Below, piece by piece: positions 54,597-64,000 of a stretch of DNA of 64,000 nt (position 1 is its first letter; each line of letters starts with the position of its first letter). This stretch comes from Hepsetus odoe (lineage: Eukaryota; Chordata; Actinopteri; Characiformes; Hepsetidae), in NCBI GenBank assembly GCA_017165825.1, contig CM029369.1:157403-221402 (forward strand). Reading direction: 5' to 3'. The notes beneath the pieces are model-generated. The model was not told the DNA's origin, did not search any database, and was given only the letters and a program-made list of their open reading frames with translations. A program made the translations under genes and the position numbers.

Positions 54597-55040
54597 CTGG
54601 CCTTACTACCCTTCCATCTCTTGCACACACAAAATGTCAACATTCCTTCTCTCCATCATATCAGCTCATTCTCTACCTTTACCAGTCATGCTGCCAACAT
54701 TCAAAGTCCCTACTCTCACTTCCACTCTCCTCTCCTTCTTTCTCTCCTTCTCCCTCTGGACATGCCTTCCTCTTCTTCTTCTTCTTCTTTGGCCAACAGT
54801 AGTCCAATTTCCACCAGCACCCTGTAGGCTAACAGCACTGGTGGCGGTCGTTGTTAACCCGGGCCTCGACCGATCCAGTATGGAATTCTGTATCGTTGTC
54901 CGCATATTGATTTGGCAAAGTTTTACACCGGATACCCTTCCTGACGCAACCCTCCCCATTTACCCGGTACTGGGACCGGCACGAAGAAATACACTGGCTT
55001 GTGCATCCCTAGTGGCTGGGTTACTCTTACCTACCCTTCT

Positions 55041-55436
55041 AACCTTCCTTTCCTTTTCCCCCTCCCTTCCTTCTCTCTTCTTCTTACAGAATGTGCATAA
55101 AATGTAAATACGAACCGTATCGGCGCTCTTTCAGTGAATATTTGAGTTGAGTGTGGGTATGTTGCAGAGGTGTAATTCCGTCGTATCTCACTGTGTATCT
55201 CACAAGAATAGTCACTTTCACTTCAATAATGCCGTGAAAAAGCAGAGGATCATGAAAATTAATTTCACTGTGTTTGAATGGATGAATATTAGATTTTTCT
55301 TTTCTTCAGGAGTTGAGGTCGAAGCTTCTTTTTCCGTTAAAACAGGACTTCTGACAGAAAAAGTCCATTTTTCAAAGGTTCAAATTCCTGTTTATAAAAT
55401 TAGAATTTACTATCTTATAACATTATTTAACTCATG
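55041..55436. other. No gene seen
   Basis: Pyrimidine-rich sequence, then AT-rich unique-looking sequence. Confidence 0.4.
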
Positions 55437-55655
55437 TCCAGAGGAGAGACGAGGATTATATCGGGAGGAGGATGTTGAAGATAGAGCTGCCAGGAAAGAG
55501 GAAAAGAGGAAGACCAAAGAGGTCGGTTTGAAGGAGGAAGATGCAGAGGACTGGAAGAAATGGAGACGGTTGATCCGCTGTGGCAACCTCTAAACGGGAG
55601 CAGCCGAAAGGAGATTGCATCATTTAACTCCGCCATTAGGGATGCACAAGCCAGT
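55437..55655 (+). mobile_element. RTE 3'-end fragment followed by RTE 5'-end scrap
   Basis: 55437-55617 encodes the RTE C-terminus (AARKEEKRKTKE, DWKKWRRLIRCGNL) and the GGGAGCAGCCGAAAG terminus. 55633-55655 reads CATTAGGGATGCACAAGCCA, the RTE 5' start in the same orientation. Confidence 0.75.
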
Positions 55656-55689
55656 TAACCCTAACCCTGTGCTGGTCCTGAGCCCAAAC

Positions 55690-56267
55690 ACTGTGTGTAC
55701 AATTATTAGGCAAGTGAGTCTTCTGAGGATTCATTTTAAACTGGATCAAAACCAGTGCTACCAGTCGATCCAAACTGTTAACACTGAAAACGGAATGTTT
55801 TACAGTGTTTTAAAAATGCTCCCATCTCATTCTAATAAATATTTCTGACATCAAAAGATATCAGTGAACGGTGTAGCCACCCTTTTTTTCAATAACAGTC
55901 ATAATCCTTCCATTCATGGAGTCTGTCCATTTCTTGATCTGTTGTGTCTTGGTCAGTGGTGGTGGGGTTTCAGTCTTCCTTACCTTCTCCACATCTCTGA
56001 CACTGAACACCTTGTTCTTCTGGACACTCCAGTTCTGGAATATGACAGCACAGGAGAATAATGGGTTCCTGGTAGCTTCATGTTTGATTTTTCTTTGGCT
56101 GTTTATTTGCATCATTTTTTTTTTCCCAACATGCTTCTTACAACTCAAATATATTTCTAATATATTAACACATGATTGTGACATTCAGAAATCAGAAATC
56201 AAGACTTCTGCTGTTCCTCTCTCGGGGTTTATCAGGTCAGAAACGCTAGTGGTGTTACTTCTAAAGG
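55690..56267. repeat. Interspersed repeat, family uncertain
   Basis: GTGTGTACAATTATTAGGCA, then AGTGAGTCTTCTGAGGATTC, resembles a non-autonomous DNA-transposon sequence widespread in fish. From 55870 a stretch (GTCATAATCCTTCCATTC, GTCTGTCCATTTCTTGATC) also looks repeat-derived. I cannot set ends or family. Confidence 0.35.
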
Positions 56268-56770
56268 CAAGTCAAGTAGGTTGTATTGTTGTTTGAACCA
56301 TATACATAGTACACTGTGAAATGAAACAATGTTCTTCCAGGGCCCTGGTGCTACTCATGAGACAATATTTAACATGATCTAGAATACACCATAAGACAAG
56401 ACCAACAAATGCAGACAAGACAACAACCAGTGCAAAAACAATTGCCAGAATAATACAATAATAACAATGACAATATTTGCAAACGGCAAGAGGTAGATAA
56501 ATATGGGAGAATTACTAGAGCTGGTTGAGTCGGTTTTGGTTCTGATGGCCAGGGGCCCCAGTGTTCATCCAATCAGTCCAGGATCCAGTTACAGAGGGAG
56601 GTGTTCAGGCCCAGCAGCCTCAGCTTCTCACTCAGGTGCTGAGGGATGATGGTGTTGAATGCTGAACTGTAGTCGATGAACAACATTCTGACATCACTGT
56701 CCTTTCTGTCCAGATGAGAAAGGGCCGGATGGAGGGTGGTGGAGATTGCATGTAGCTGAACTTAGCAAGG
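56268..56770 (-). mobile_element. Rex1 LINE fragment with RT motif A
   Basis: The minus strand encodes [19 protein letters not shown] and [18 protein letters not shown] (56590-56700). SSAFNT is the hallmark of Rex1 reverse transcriptase. The sequence then skips to the Rex1 3' tail (reverse of AGGGCCCTGGTGCTACTCAT, near 56340). Confidence 0.85.
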
Positions 56771-57214
56771 CTGAAAAGTCAGCCCAGCAAACAGATGAGT
56801 GATGATTCAAATGCATAAAAAAAATCAACATTACTTTTATGGAGGGAAAAAGTAATAAATTCTAACTAGTGAAAGTGTTTTACTAGCCCGTATGTTTTGC
56901 TTGTGCTTCTGGTTGATCCACAGGGTCTGACACCTGTAACACTGAGAATCACTCCAGGTCTTCCAGTGAACCTCCGTCCACCTACATCACCATCCGTTGG
57001 AATAGAAACGGATATTCTCCCAAGTCGCTTTTTATGTTTCTCAATGATTCTCAGAGTGCAGTGTCTCTCTTTGTCCCTCTTCCACACTCAGATCCGCTGG
57101 CTCCACTTTGGGCTAAAGTAAGACCAGAATAGCTGAATGACTGTTCTATCACTCCAACAGTTCTTACTGAAAAAACCTGAACGTCACAAACTTACTGCAC
57201 CGGTTCCTAAATTT
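56771..57214. other. No gene seen
   Basis: AT-rich, then a GC-balanced stretch at 56900-57120 (GGTCTGACACCTGTAACACT) that is open in one plus frame but matches nothing I know. Confidence 0.3.
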
Positions 57215-57408
57215 ACATTTACAGCATTTATCAGACGCTCTTCTCCAGAGAGACATCCATGTCCTGAGTACAGGGACAGTCCCCCCCTGGAGAAACTCAG
57301 GGTTCAGGGTCTCAGGGATCCAGTGGTGGTAGTGCTGGAGGTGGGATTCAAACCTGGGACCTCTTGAGCCATTAGGCAAGTATCCTACCACTAGACCACC
57401 ACCACCCA
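57215..57408 (-). mobile_element. SINE-T1 complete copy
   Basis: Reverse T1 from TTTACAGCATTTATCAGACG through GGTGGGATTCAAACCTGGG to CTAGACCACCACCACCC. Confidence 0.9.
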
Positions 57409-57498
57409 GTGAGCCATGGTGAGATACAGTTCATACTTCCACACGGTTACGGTTACACATGGTGGAGAACAGAACAGGTGTAGCTACCAGGACTTCTT

Positions 57499-57690
57499 AC
57501 ATTTACAGCATTTATCAGACGCTCTTATCCAGAGAGATGTCCATGTCCTAATTACAGGGACAGTCCCCCCTGGAGACACTCAGGGTTCAGGGTCTCAGGG
57601 ACCCAGGGGTGGTAGTGCCAGAGGTGGGATTGAACCTGGGAGCTCTTGAGCCACAGGTCCATAGACAAGTACCACCACTAGACCACCATA
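57499..57690 (-). mobile_element. SINE-T1 complete copy
   Basis: Reverse T1 from TTTACAGCATTTATCAGACG through GAGGTGGGATTGAACCTGGG to CACCACTAGACCACC. It lies less than 100 bases from the previous copy in the same orientation. Confidence 0.9.
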
Positions 57691-58339
57691 ATGGAAACAA
57701 CATAATGAAACTTCTGATTTGACCCACAGAGCTGTCCATTTCTGTACCATTTCAATCTGTCTAGATGTCAAACTGTAGCACGTGTTTCAGTTCAGTCATT
57801 TCTGTCTTTGTTTTGGTGTCTAGGTTTGTCCACGTCTGCATATCTGAGTAGAAACACACGTTAAAAATAAATAAGTAAAAGAAACCAGTTTCAGCACTGG
57901 TCAGACACTGGAAAAGTCCAGGGGTCATTTTAACTGCTTTGACAATTTTAGATACAACAAAATTAAAGTCTCCTTTACAGTATTCTTAAACTTTAATTAT
58001 ATCAGTCTGAAGTTTATTGTGATGATGGCATGAAATCAACAATCCAAAGCATAGTACATTTGACTCCATTGTCAAAAACTGGAGCACATTTTAGTGTTTG
58101 TCATGGTGCTGATGGATCATGATGAGATGCCTGAATTTTTGATCCTTACATTTCTTATGATGTGTCCCAGCAATAGTGACTTTGTAATTGAATTTTTTGG
58201 AGGTATAAATAAACATGTACATGTCAATCATAGTTCAACAGGAACCCCGGCCTGTCTGGTGCTGAAAGGATCGCAGGCTGTTTTACTTAAAGCCATTAGA
58301 GCGACCGCCACTGAACTGGGATATTTCTCTCCTGTGTCT
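57691..58339. other. No gene seen
   Basis: Mostly AT-rich unique-looking sequence. The 101-codon plus frame at 58094-58399 runs into a Rex1 tail and has no known domain. Confidence 0.35.
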
Positions 58340-59210
58340 CAAGTCGAGTCAAGTCAAGTAGGATTTTATTGTCATTTCAACCACATACACAGAACATAGT
58401 GAAACGAAATAACATTCCTCCAGGACCCTGGTGCTGCACATAAGACGACATAAGACACGACACAAGACAAGACAATGAGACAGTGCAGACAACAGACAGA
58501 ACAATAGACAGAACATGCAGTGCATTCATCCAACGCTGCTTTGTTGCAGAACGGAGCAGCACATGTTACTGGCAGTATGATGGAGCAGCAGTGTTTTGGT
58601 TAGGAGTGCAAAAAATAAATACTAGTAATGAGCAGTAAAGTATTGCAGTGGTAAAGTGATTCAGTTCAAGAGTCTGATGTTCAGGGGGATGAAGCTATTT
58701 CCCATCCTGGAAGTGGAGGCCCGTATGCTGCGGGACCTTCTTCCTCAGTGTAGCAGTGTGGTGGAGCAGTGTTACTGATAAAGTGCAGAGTGCAATATGA
58801 GATAAATAAATAAATACAAGATGAAAATGGTGGACTGGGTAGATACTGGCAGTTTAAGAGTTCAACAGTCTGATGGCCAGGGGGAAGAAACTGTTTCCCA
58901 TCCTGGAAGTGGAGGCCCGTATGCTGCGGAACCTTTTCCCGGATGGCAGGAGGGAGAAGAGAGTGTGGGTCGGGTGGGAGGGATTATCCACAATGCTGGT
59001 TGCTTTGCGGATGCAGCGAGTGGTGAAGATGTCCTGTACAGAGGGCAGAGAGACACCGATGATCTTCTCAGCTGTTCTCACTACCCGTTGTAGGGACTTG
59101 CGGTCTAAGACGTTGCAGTTCCCGTACCAGGCAGTAAAGCAGCTGCTCAGGATGCTCTCGTTGGTTCCTCTGTAGAAGATGGTGAGGATGGGTGGTGGAA
59201 GATGGGCTTT
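58340..59210 (-). mobile_element. Rex1 LINE C-terminus with internal duplication
   Basis: The minus strand encodes KIIGVSLPSVQDIFTTRCI, HTLFSLLPSGKRFRSIRA and SRMGNSFFPLAIRLLNS (58854-59081), then the 3' UTR and tail at 58345-58520. The C-terminal codons (TCCCATCCTGGAAGTGGAGG) occur twice, at 58700 and 58896. Confidence 0.85.
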
Positions 59211-59925
59211 TCATAGTCTGCGCAGGAACATGTACCTTAACATGTCTGTTCTGAACATGAGCCAATAGTCTCTCTCTCAGGTCTCGCATTTTAAGAGTTG
59301 AGATGCTTGTAGTCTCAGTGTGTCTCATTCATCCTGTGTAGTTTTAAGGAGTCTAAAGCTAAATGAAAGAGCATATGAGGACTGCAGGTCACTTCCACAC
59401 TCTCAGACAAAGAACCTGAAGCTGAAGTAGCTCTGAGTCAGTCTGCAGGGCCACCACAATCCAAACTCAAAATAAACTCAACCTGCAAAACCTGCAGCAC
59501 ATCAGGACAGTAAATCTGATTTTTCATATTTTACAGCCTCAAAAATGTCTAAGTTTCTTTCTTATTGGGATTTTTGGGTCAGTAGTTCTGATATTTAATC
59601 TGAGCTTTTTCACTCATTTCATATCTCTGTAACTTGACACAGTTTGAGAATAAAGTGGTTTAAATTGATGACATTTAAGATAAAGGGTTAAGATTAAGAT
59701 TAAGGGCTAACCCTAGGACAATTTTAGCATAGATATACATGTTAAAATGTTTTATTACATTAACAATGCGCATCTGCAACATTTAATCTAATTTCGGAAT
59801 CACAGATCAAATATTTTTATTGGTTTATTCCTAAAATCAAAGTCCTGTTCTGTTCTGGTTAGGGTTAAATTCCTGTTCTGTTCTGTTTGAGTGTATGTGT
59901 CGGAGTTGTTCAGGAGGAGTGAAGT
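59211..59925. other. No gene seen
   Basis: Unique-looking sequence; 59690-59720 is a degenerate (GGGTTAAGATTAA) run. Confidence 0.4.
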
Positions 59926-59929
59926 CAAG

Positions 59930-60110
59930 TCAACTTTATTTATGTTGCGCTTTTTACAACTGCTATTGTCACAAAGCAGCTTTACAGAATCCAGTTCGAG
60001 CCCCAGTTGGGTAAACTGAGGAACCAAGACCCAAAAGGGGAACCCGTCCTCCTCTGGTCCACACCGCAAATAAAAAGGAGAGAAAGAAAGAGAAAACCCC
60101 AGTATAGTGT
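59930..60110 (-). mobile_element. LINE 3'-end copy
   Basis: AAGTCAACTTTATTTATG, CACAAAGCAGCTTTACAGAA and CCCGTCCTCCTCTGGTCCAC, the same block as 33625 and 61085. Confidence 0.7.
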
Positions 60111-60454
60111 AACTGTGACAGTGTGCTGTGACTGTAACTGGAGGGTGATGATCTAATGGTGAAGCTTTAATCTTCGTGGCAGCAGCTCCTGCAGAAGAGC
60201 CGGTCTGATGGAGCTGATCTGAAGTTCAGGTCGGGAGAGAAATAAGATGATGGTAGTTTCGCCGACTCGGTGTAGCAGCTGGTGTGGAACTCGGGAGACC
60301 CTCACGGAGATCGATGGACCTGCTCTCCAGAAATACCTAAACCGTCCACCACACAGGTGGAGGACAGCCGTCCATCTCAGACAGAGAGAAAGGAATTAGA
60401 TCTGTTTTGGATTTTACAGATCTTGAGTTTAAAGATAACCCTGATTAAACAATT

Positions 60455-60650
60455 GGTCTAGTGGTGGTACTGGTCTGTGGACCTGTGGCTCAAGAGGTCC
60501 CAGGTTTGAATCCCACCTCCAGCACTACCACCACTGGGTCCCTGAGACCCTGAACCCTGAGTGTCTCCAGGGGAGACTGTCCCTGAAATCAGGACATGGA
60601 AGACCCTCCGGATAAGGACGTCTGCAAAATGCCGTAAATGTAAATGTAAG
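60455..60650 (+). mobile_element. SINE-T1 complete copy
   Basis: TGGTCTAGTGGTGGTACTGG, CCCAGGTTTGAATCCCACC, then the tail GATAAGGACGTCTGCAAAAT and GTAAATGTAAATGTAA. Confidence 0.88.
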
Positions 60651-60768
60651 ACCGTCCCAGAGACTTCAATACTGAGAGTGTGTCTGAGTCCCGGACCGTC
60701 CCAGAGACTTCAATTCTGAGAGTGTGTCTGAGTCCCGGACAGTAGCTGGAAGACCGTCCCAGAGACGG
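60650..60768. repeat. 44-bp tandem repeat
   Basis: GACCGTCCCAGAGACTTCAA starts at 60650 and 60694, and a partial third copy runs to 60768. The unit ends TGTGTCTGAGTCCCG. Confidence 0.85.
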
Positions 60769-61085
60769 GGGGTTTGAATGAAGAGGCTCCTCCCCCTGTT
60801 GTTGTTTTCTAAATTCTGGAACTGTTAGAAAAGCAGCTCCTTGTGTAAGTCAGCAGTAAAATTTTACAGACGATGTGGAATTTCACAGGAACCAGTGAGG
60901 TCTAATGTGATCAAATGTTCTAGATCTAAATGTTCGAGACTCTAGCTGCTGCGTTCTGGACTAACTGGAGTTTATGAAGGTTTTACTGGAACTTCCTGAC
61001 AGCAGGACATCGCAGTAATCTGGTCTGGAGGTGATAAATGCATGTATCAATATTTCAGCATCATGTAGTTCAGGTTACAAGGACA
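60769..61085 (-). mobile_element. L2-like LINE (family B) fragment
   Basis: AATTTCACAGGAACCAGTGA, GATCAAATGTTCTAGATCTA, CTGCTGCGTTCTGGACTAAC and GCAGTAATCTGGTC match the copy at 31250. Confidence 0.7.
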
Positions 61086-61290
61086 TATTTATAAAGTACT
61101 TTTTACTGTTTAACTGTTGTTGGCACAAAGCAGCTCAAAACAGAATCCGGTCCGAGCCCCAATTGGGTAAACTGAGGGTGACAGTGGCAGAACTCCCCAA
61201 AACAGAAGAAAGCTTGGGAGGAACCAAAACCCCAAAGGGGAACCCATGCTCCTCTGGTTGACACCCGAAATGAAGAAAGAAAGAGAAAGT
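61086..61290 (-). mobile_element. LINE 3'-end copy
   Basis: GGCACAAAGCAGCTCAAAAC and CCCATGCTCCTCTGGTTGAC, the same block as 59930. Confidence 0.65.
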
Positions 61291-62390
61291 GAAAGTGTGT
61301 ATTGCTGCACCCCTGCTGGATAGTGTGTGTAGGTAAAACAGTAAGGTAAAAGATTAAGGTCCACAAAACACTGGATAGTTGTTGATACTTGGTTACTGAT
61401 CAGGCTGGTGGCAACCTGACGGCGATCCACCTGACAAGGGTTGACCTGCCGAGGACCATGTGTTCTGCTGAAAGTACTCGGGTGTTTTCAATGGGATTTG
61501 ACAGAATGTTCTTTACATAAGAACACTGTGTGCCCCTCCTGCAGGCTACATGTTCACTGAGCTCTCGGTGAAGTTCTGGCTCTGTGGTGATGCTCGGCTG
61601 ATTAACACTGTTCCTTAGCTCATGCCCCTAACCCTAACCTTTAATGTAATGGAGTGTGTGTGTGTGCGTGTGTGTCAGTTTTATAACTTTCCTTAACACA
61701 GCAGCAACACACTAACCCTGTATTGGAGGCTATCAGTCATATTTAATTAACATTGTTAATGAAAGCCAAGTTGTTCTTTTCTACAAAATATCTATATTCG
61801 GCCATTAAAGCAAGGTGTCATGAAATTTCTGGATTAGACGTGAAAAATTGTGTCCATTAAAGCCTCTTGACCTGCCTAAAAATAAGACACACTTTTAGGC
61901 GTGACATGAATTCATATTCCTCATCTCCACCAAGCCTTAATAATTTACAGTCCACAGATGAAGTGCCAAGTGTGATCAGGAGTTCTAATTCTTTATCCCC
62001 CAGACCCCGTCACCGAGGTCCAACCCCCCACTGCCCAGGAAGCAGAAACAGGCCACGGAGTAAAGAAATGAAACAGCCGACAGCTTCCTGATCTCGGCTC
62101 ATCAATAATTTAGAGTGCATCCCCGGACATCCCGCTGGGAGGTTATATTGCTGTGGTCAATGCTGGGAGGAGGCTGGGCGTTCTGAGTCCAGCGGAGGAG
62201 AAGAGCACTGAGGACTCAGCTGGAGGGCATATTTACTCTCGTGGAAGAAAGAGGACATTGTTCCACACGAGTGAACTAATGCTAGTTTGGGACAAACCAA
62301 CTGTCCAGTCCTCTTTATCTACTGCTCTTTTACAGCCCCCCCCCCCCCCACTGGAGGGAGAAGGCGGGCAATCCAGCAAGGAGACTAATC
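61291..62390. other. Upstream flank of ppp1r1c; no gene seen
   Basis: Unique-looking sequence. A (C)12 run is at 62338-62350. Any distal regulatory sites of ppp1r1c would lie here, but none can be named. Confidence 0.4.
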
Positions 62391-62399
62391 ACCAGGGCT

Positions 62400-62519
62400 C
62401 ATAAGGAGGGGGTCAGTCTGTCCGCTGACCATACCGCTGCTCTTTGTCCTTCCCTTTCTCTCTCTCTTTCACTCTCCTACTGTCTCTCTCACCCGTCTGT
62501 CCGGCTGTTGCGTCTCGAG
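62400..62519 (+). promoter_or_regulatory. Probable 5' UTR of ppp1r1c
   Basis: A pyrimidine-rich leader (CCTTCCCTTTCTCTCTCTCT, CTCTCACCCGTCTGTCCGGC) directly precedes the ATG. A TATA-like box is not evident. The transcription start is unknown. Confidence 0.4.
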
Positions 62520-62600
62520 ATGGAGCCCAACAGCCCCAAGAAGATCCAGTTTGCTGTACCGCTCTTCCAGAGCCATCTGGACCCTCAAGCAGCGGAACAC
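62520..62600 (+). CDS. ppp1r1c: Protein phosphatase 1 regulatory inhibitor subunit 1C, first coding exon
   Basis: The exon encodes 27 residues, MEPNSPKKIQFAVPLFQSHL then DPQAAEH, and ends at a strong donor CAC/GTGAGTAAAG (62600/62601), phase 0. Members of this family (inhibitor-1, DARPP-32, PPP1R1C) are small cytosolic inhibitors of protein phosphatase 1. KIQF at residues 8-11 is the PP1-docking motif, while the inhibitory phospho-threonine (in RRRPTP) is expected in the next exon, beyond this window. The MEPNSPKKIQFAVP start matches PPP1R1C better than PPP1R1A or 1B. The exon is short enough to be missed by length-filtered ORF finding. The remaining exons must lie past 64000 or in the last 1.4 kb, where I see none. 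Confidence 0.88.
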
Positions 62601-63631
62601 GTGAGTAAAGAGGGAAAGATGAAAATGTTGAAGGTCCAGAGTCGAATAGATGCTGCTGTTCTCTGCCTCCAACAGTCACATTGCTGAAAGGAGACTCTGC
62701 CGGTTCTGTCCGGCCAATGGATAATACCTGGAGAACCATGAATGTTTGTTTTAGATCTTATGTAGTTCCATAAATCTTGTTCACTGCATAAATTCAAAAT
62801 GGTTGGATTGTAACAAATACAGAATCATTCAAAAAGTTCCTTAAAGAACAACAACGTCTTAGTCATAAAGATCTTAAAAGAACAATTCTTGTAAATAAGA
62901 TGTGCATAAAGAACAGTTCTTCCCCTTCATTCAGAAAGCCTTTTTAGCACCTTTACCATGCAGGTTGTTTTTTGTCATGGTTCTTTATACAGCTTCTTAC
63001 TGAAGAACCTGTTTTTTTAAAGAGTGTGGGGAAGTAAATATTATTATGGCTCAGAAGAACTGCTCTTGACTCTGCAAGGTTCTGCACCAGTTTAAAATCA
63101 ACAAAGACATTAAAAGTCCTTTGCTAAACAGCAGCATGCCATTATGTTTTGTTGTGTTCTGATATTCTGTGGTGTTCTGTTGTTTTTTGTTTGGTACTAT
63201 GATGTTCTTTTGTGCTCTGTTTGGTTCTTTTGTGTTCTGTATGGCTCTGTGATGTGCCTTTGTGATACTCTGTTGGGTTCTGTGCTGTTCCTGTATTCTG
63301 GGATCTGTGTTGGTGTGCGCCGACTGTTGGGTTGTGTTACTGCTATCAGAGTCCAGAAGCTGCTGCTGACTGAGGAATAACAGAACTGGGCCGGTTTTAT
63401 GCTGAGTTAGCACTCCATCAGACAAGGAACTGTTAGATCTTTACTTTCCAAACCCTCCTTCAGGAACATACTGAAGCTCAGGAGGCTCCTCAGGAAAACA
63501 GCCATGACACTGATGCACTGGACACACTGACACTCCAGACACCAGTCTCTCAGTCAGGGGGTGGACAGGGGTTCTATATGATTCCGAGTTTCTTTCCCAA
63601 ATTTATTTATTTTCTGTCCCCCAGTGAAGCT
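62601..63631. other. Start of ppp1r1c intron 1; possible MITE and T-rich repeat
   Basis: At 62830-63035 a stretch begins AAAAAGTTCCTTAAAGAAC and ends GAAGAACCTGTTTTTTTAAAG, weak terminal inverted repeats with AGAACAGTTCTTCC-type text inside, as in a fish MITE. 63140-63300 is a degenerate GTTCTGT-rich repeat. No exon was recognised. Confidence 0.4.
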
Positions 63632-64000
63632 CCCCGTGTCTCTGAGTGTCTGAGTGTCTCTGAGTGTCTGAGTGTCTCTGTGTGTCTCTGTGTGTCTCTG
63701 AGTGTCTGAGTGTCTCTGAGTGTCTCTGTGTGTCTCTGAGTGTCTGAGTGTCTCTGTGTGTCTCTGTGTGTCTGAGTGTCTCTGTGTGTCTCTGTGTGTC
63801 TCTGTGTGTGTCTCTGAGTGTCTCTGTGTGTCTGAGTGTCTCTGTGTGTCTCTGAGTGTCTCTGTGTGTCTGAATGTCTCTGTGTGTCTGAGTGTCTCTG
63901 AGTGTCTCTGAGTGTCTCTGTGTGTCTCTGAGTGTCTCTGTGTGTCCCTGAGTGTCTCTGTGTGTCTCTGAGTGTCTCTGTGTGTCTCTGTGTGTCTCTG
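63632..64000. repeat. Decamer minisatellite at the window end
   Basis: TGTCTCTGAG and TGTCTCTGTG decamers alternate irregularly and run off the window. The Ser/Val/Cys-rich open frame in it is not a gene. Confidence 0.95.

Larger units (their letters stand above)
51885..55022 (-). mobile_element. RTE LINE copy B, full length
   Basis: 3138 bp, flanked by the 18-bp target duplication ACTCTTACCTACCCTTCT (51867-51884 and 55023-55040). On the minus strand it runs from CCCAGCCACTAGGGATGCAC to CAGCCGAAAGAAAAAG and (GAA)n. It is uninterrupted by other elements but carries frameshifts in both domains. Confidence 0.93.

Noticed and set aside
63720..63911. Ser/Val/Cys-rich open frame
   Set aside because: It is the translation of the decamer minisatellite.

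Overview
The window looks like teleost fish nuclear DNA. It holds vertebrate-type split genes (a carbohydrate 6-O-sulfotransferase of the CHST5/6 type and the first coding exon of ppp1r1c), three C2H2 zinc-finger genes without a KRAB box, and a dense load of fish-type repeats: Rex1, L2 and RTE LINEs, tRNA-headed SINEs, an LTR element and a hAT-like element. Most long open frames here are pieces of retrotransposons or pass through simple repeats. All family names come from reading motifs by eye; no database search was possible.

Layout. 1-4400: Rex1 and SINE debris. 4408-11770: a nested stack in which a hAT-like element (8-bp target duplication) holds an L2 LINE whose reverse transcriptase is split by an LTR retrotransposon (5-bp target duplication). 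12320-16170: full-length RTE LINE copy A with a second LINE inserted in it. 16.2-20.4 kb: SINE and LINE scraps, an unassigned open region and a long (TG)n tract. 20.4-23.3 kb: the chst6-like gene on the minus strand. 24.6-36.2 kb: an almost continuous repeat quilt with a solo LTR, a nested RTE/L2/SINE stack, an interstitial telomeric repeat, a copy of the chst6 3' end, and an 80-bp-period minisatellite. 38.0-51.2 kb: a three-gene C2H2 zinc-finger cluster; each gene follows a copy of the same promoter/first-exon block with a CCAAT box and a near-consensus CTCF motif. 51.9-55.0 kb: RTE copy B, full length. 55-62 kb: more Rex1, L2 and SINE fragments. 62520-62600: ppp1r1c exon 1, with the gene continuing beyond the window. 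The window ends in a (CTCTGTGTGT/CTCTGAGTGT)n minisatellite.

The host genes form no pathway. The sulfotransferase is a Golgi enzyme, the zinc-finger proteins are probable DNA-binding nuclear proteins produced by tandem duplication, and ppp1r1c encodes a small protein-phosphatase-1 inhibitor. The repeats do interact: SINE family T1 carries the same 3' tail as a truncated L2 found here, and families T2 and T3 share a head but carry different tails. This fits SINEs mobilised by LINE machinery. Several insertions can be dated relative to one another from their nesting and target-site duplications.
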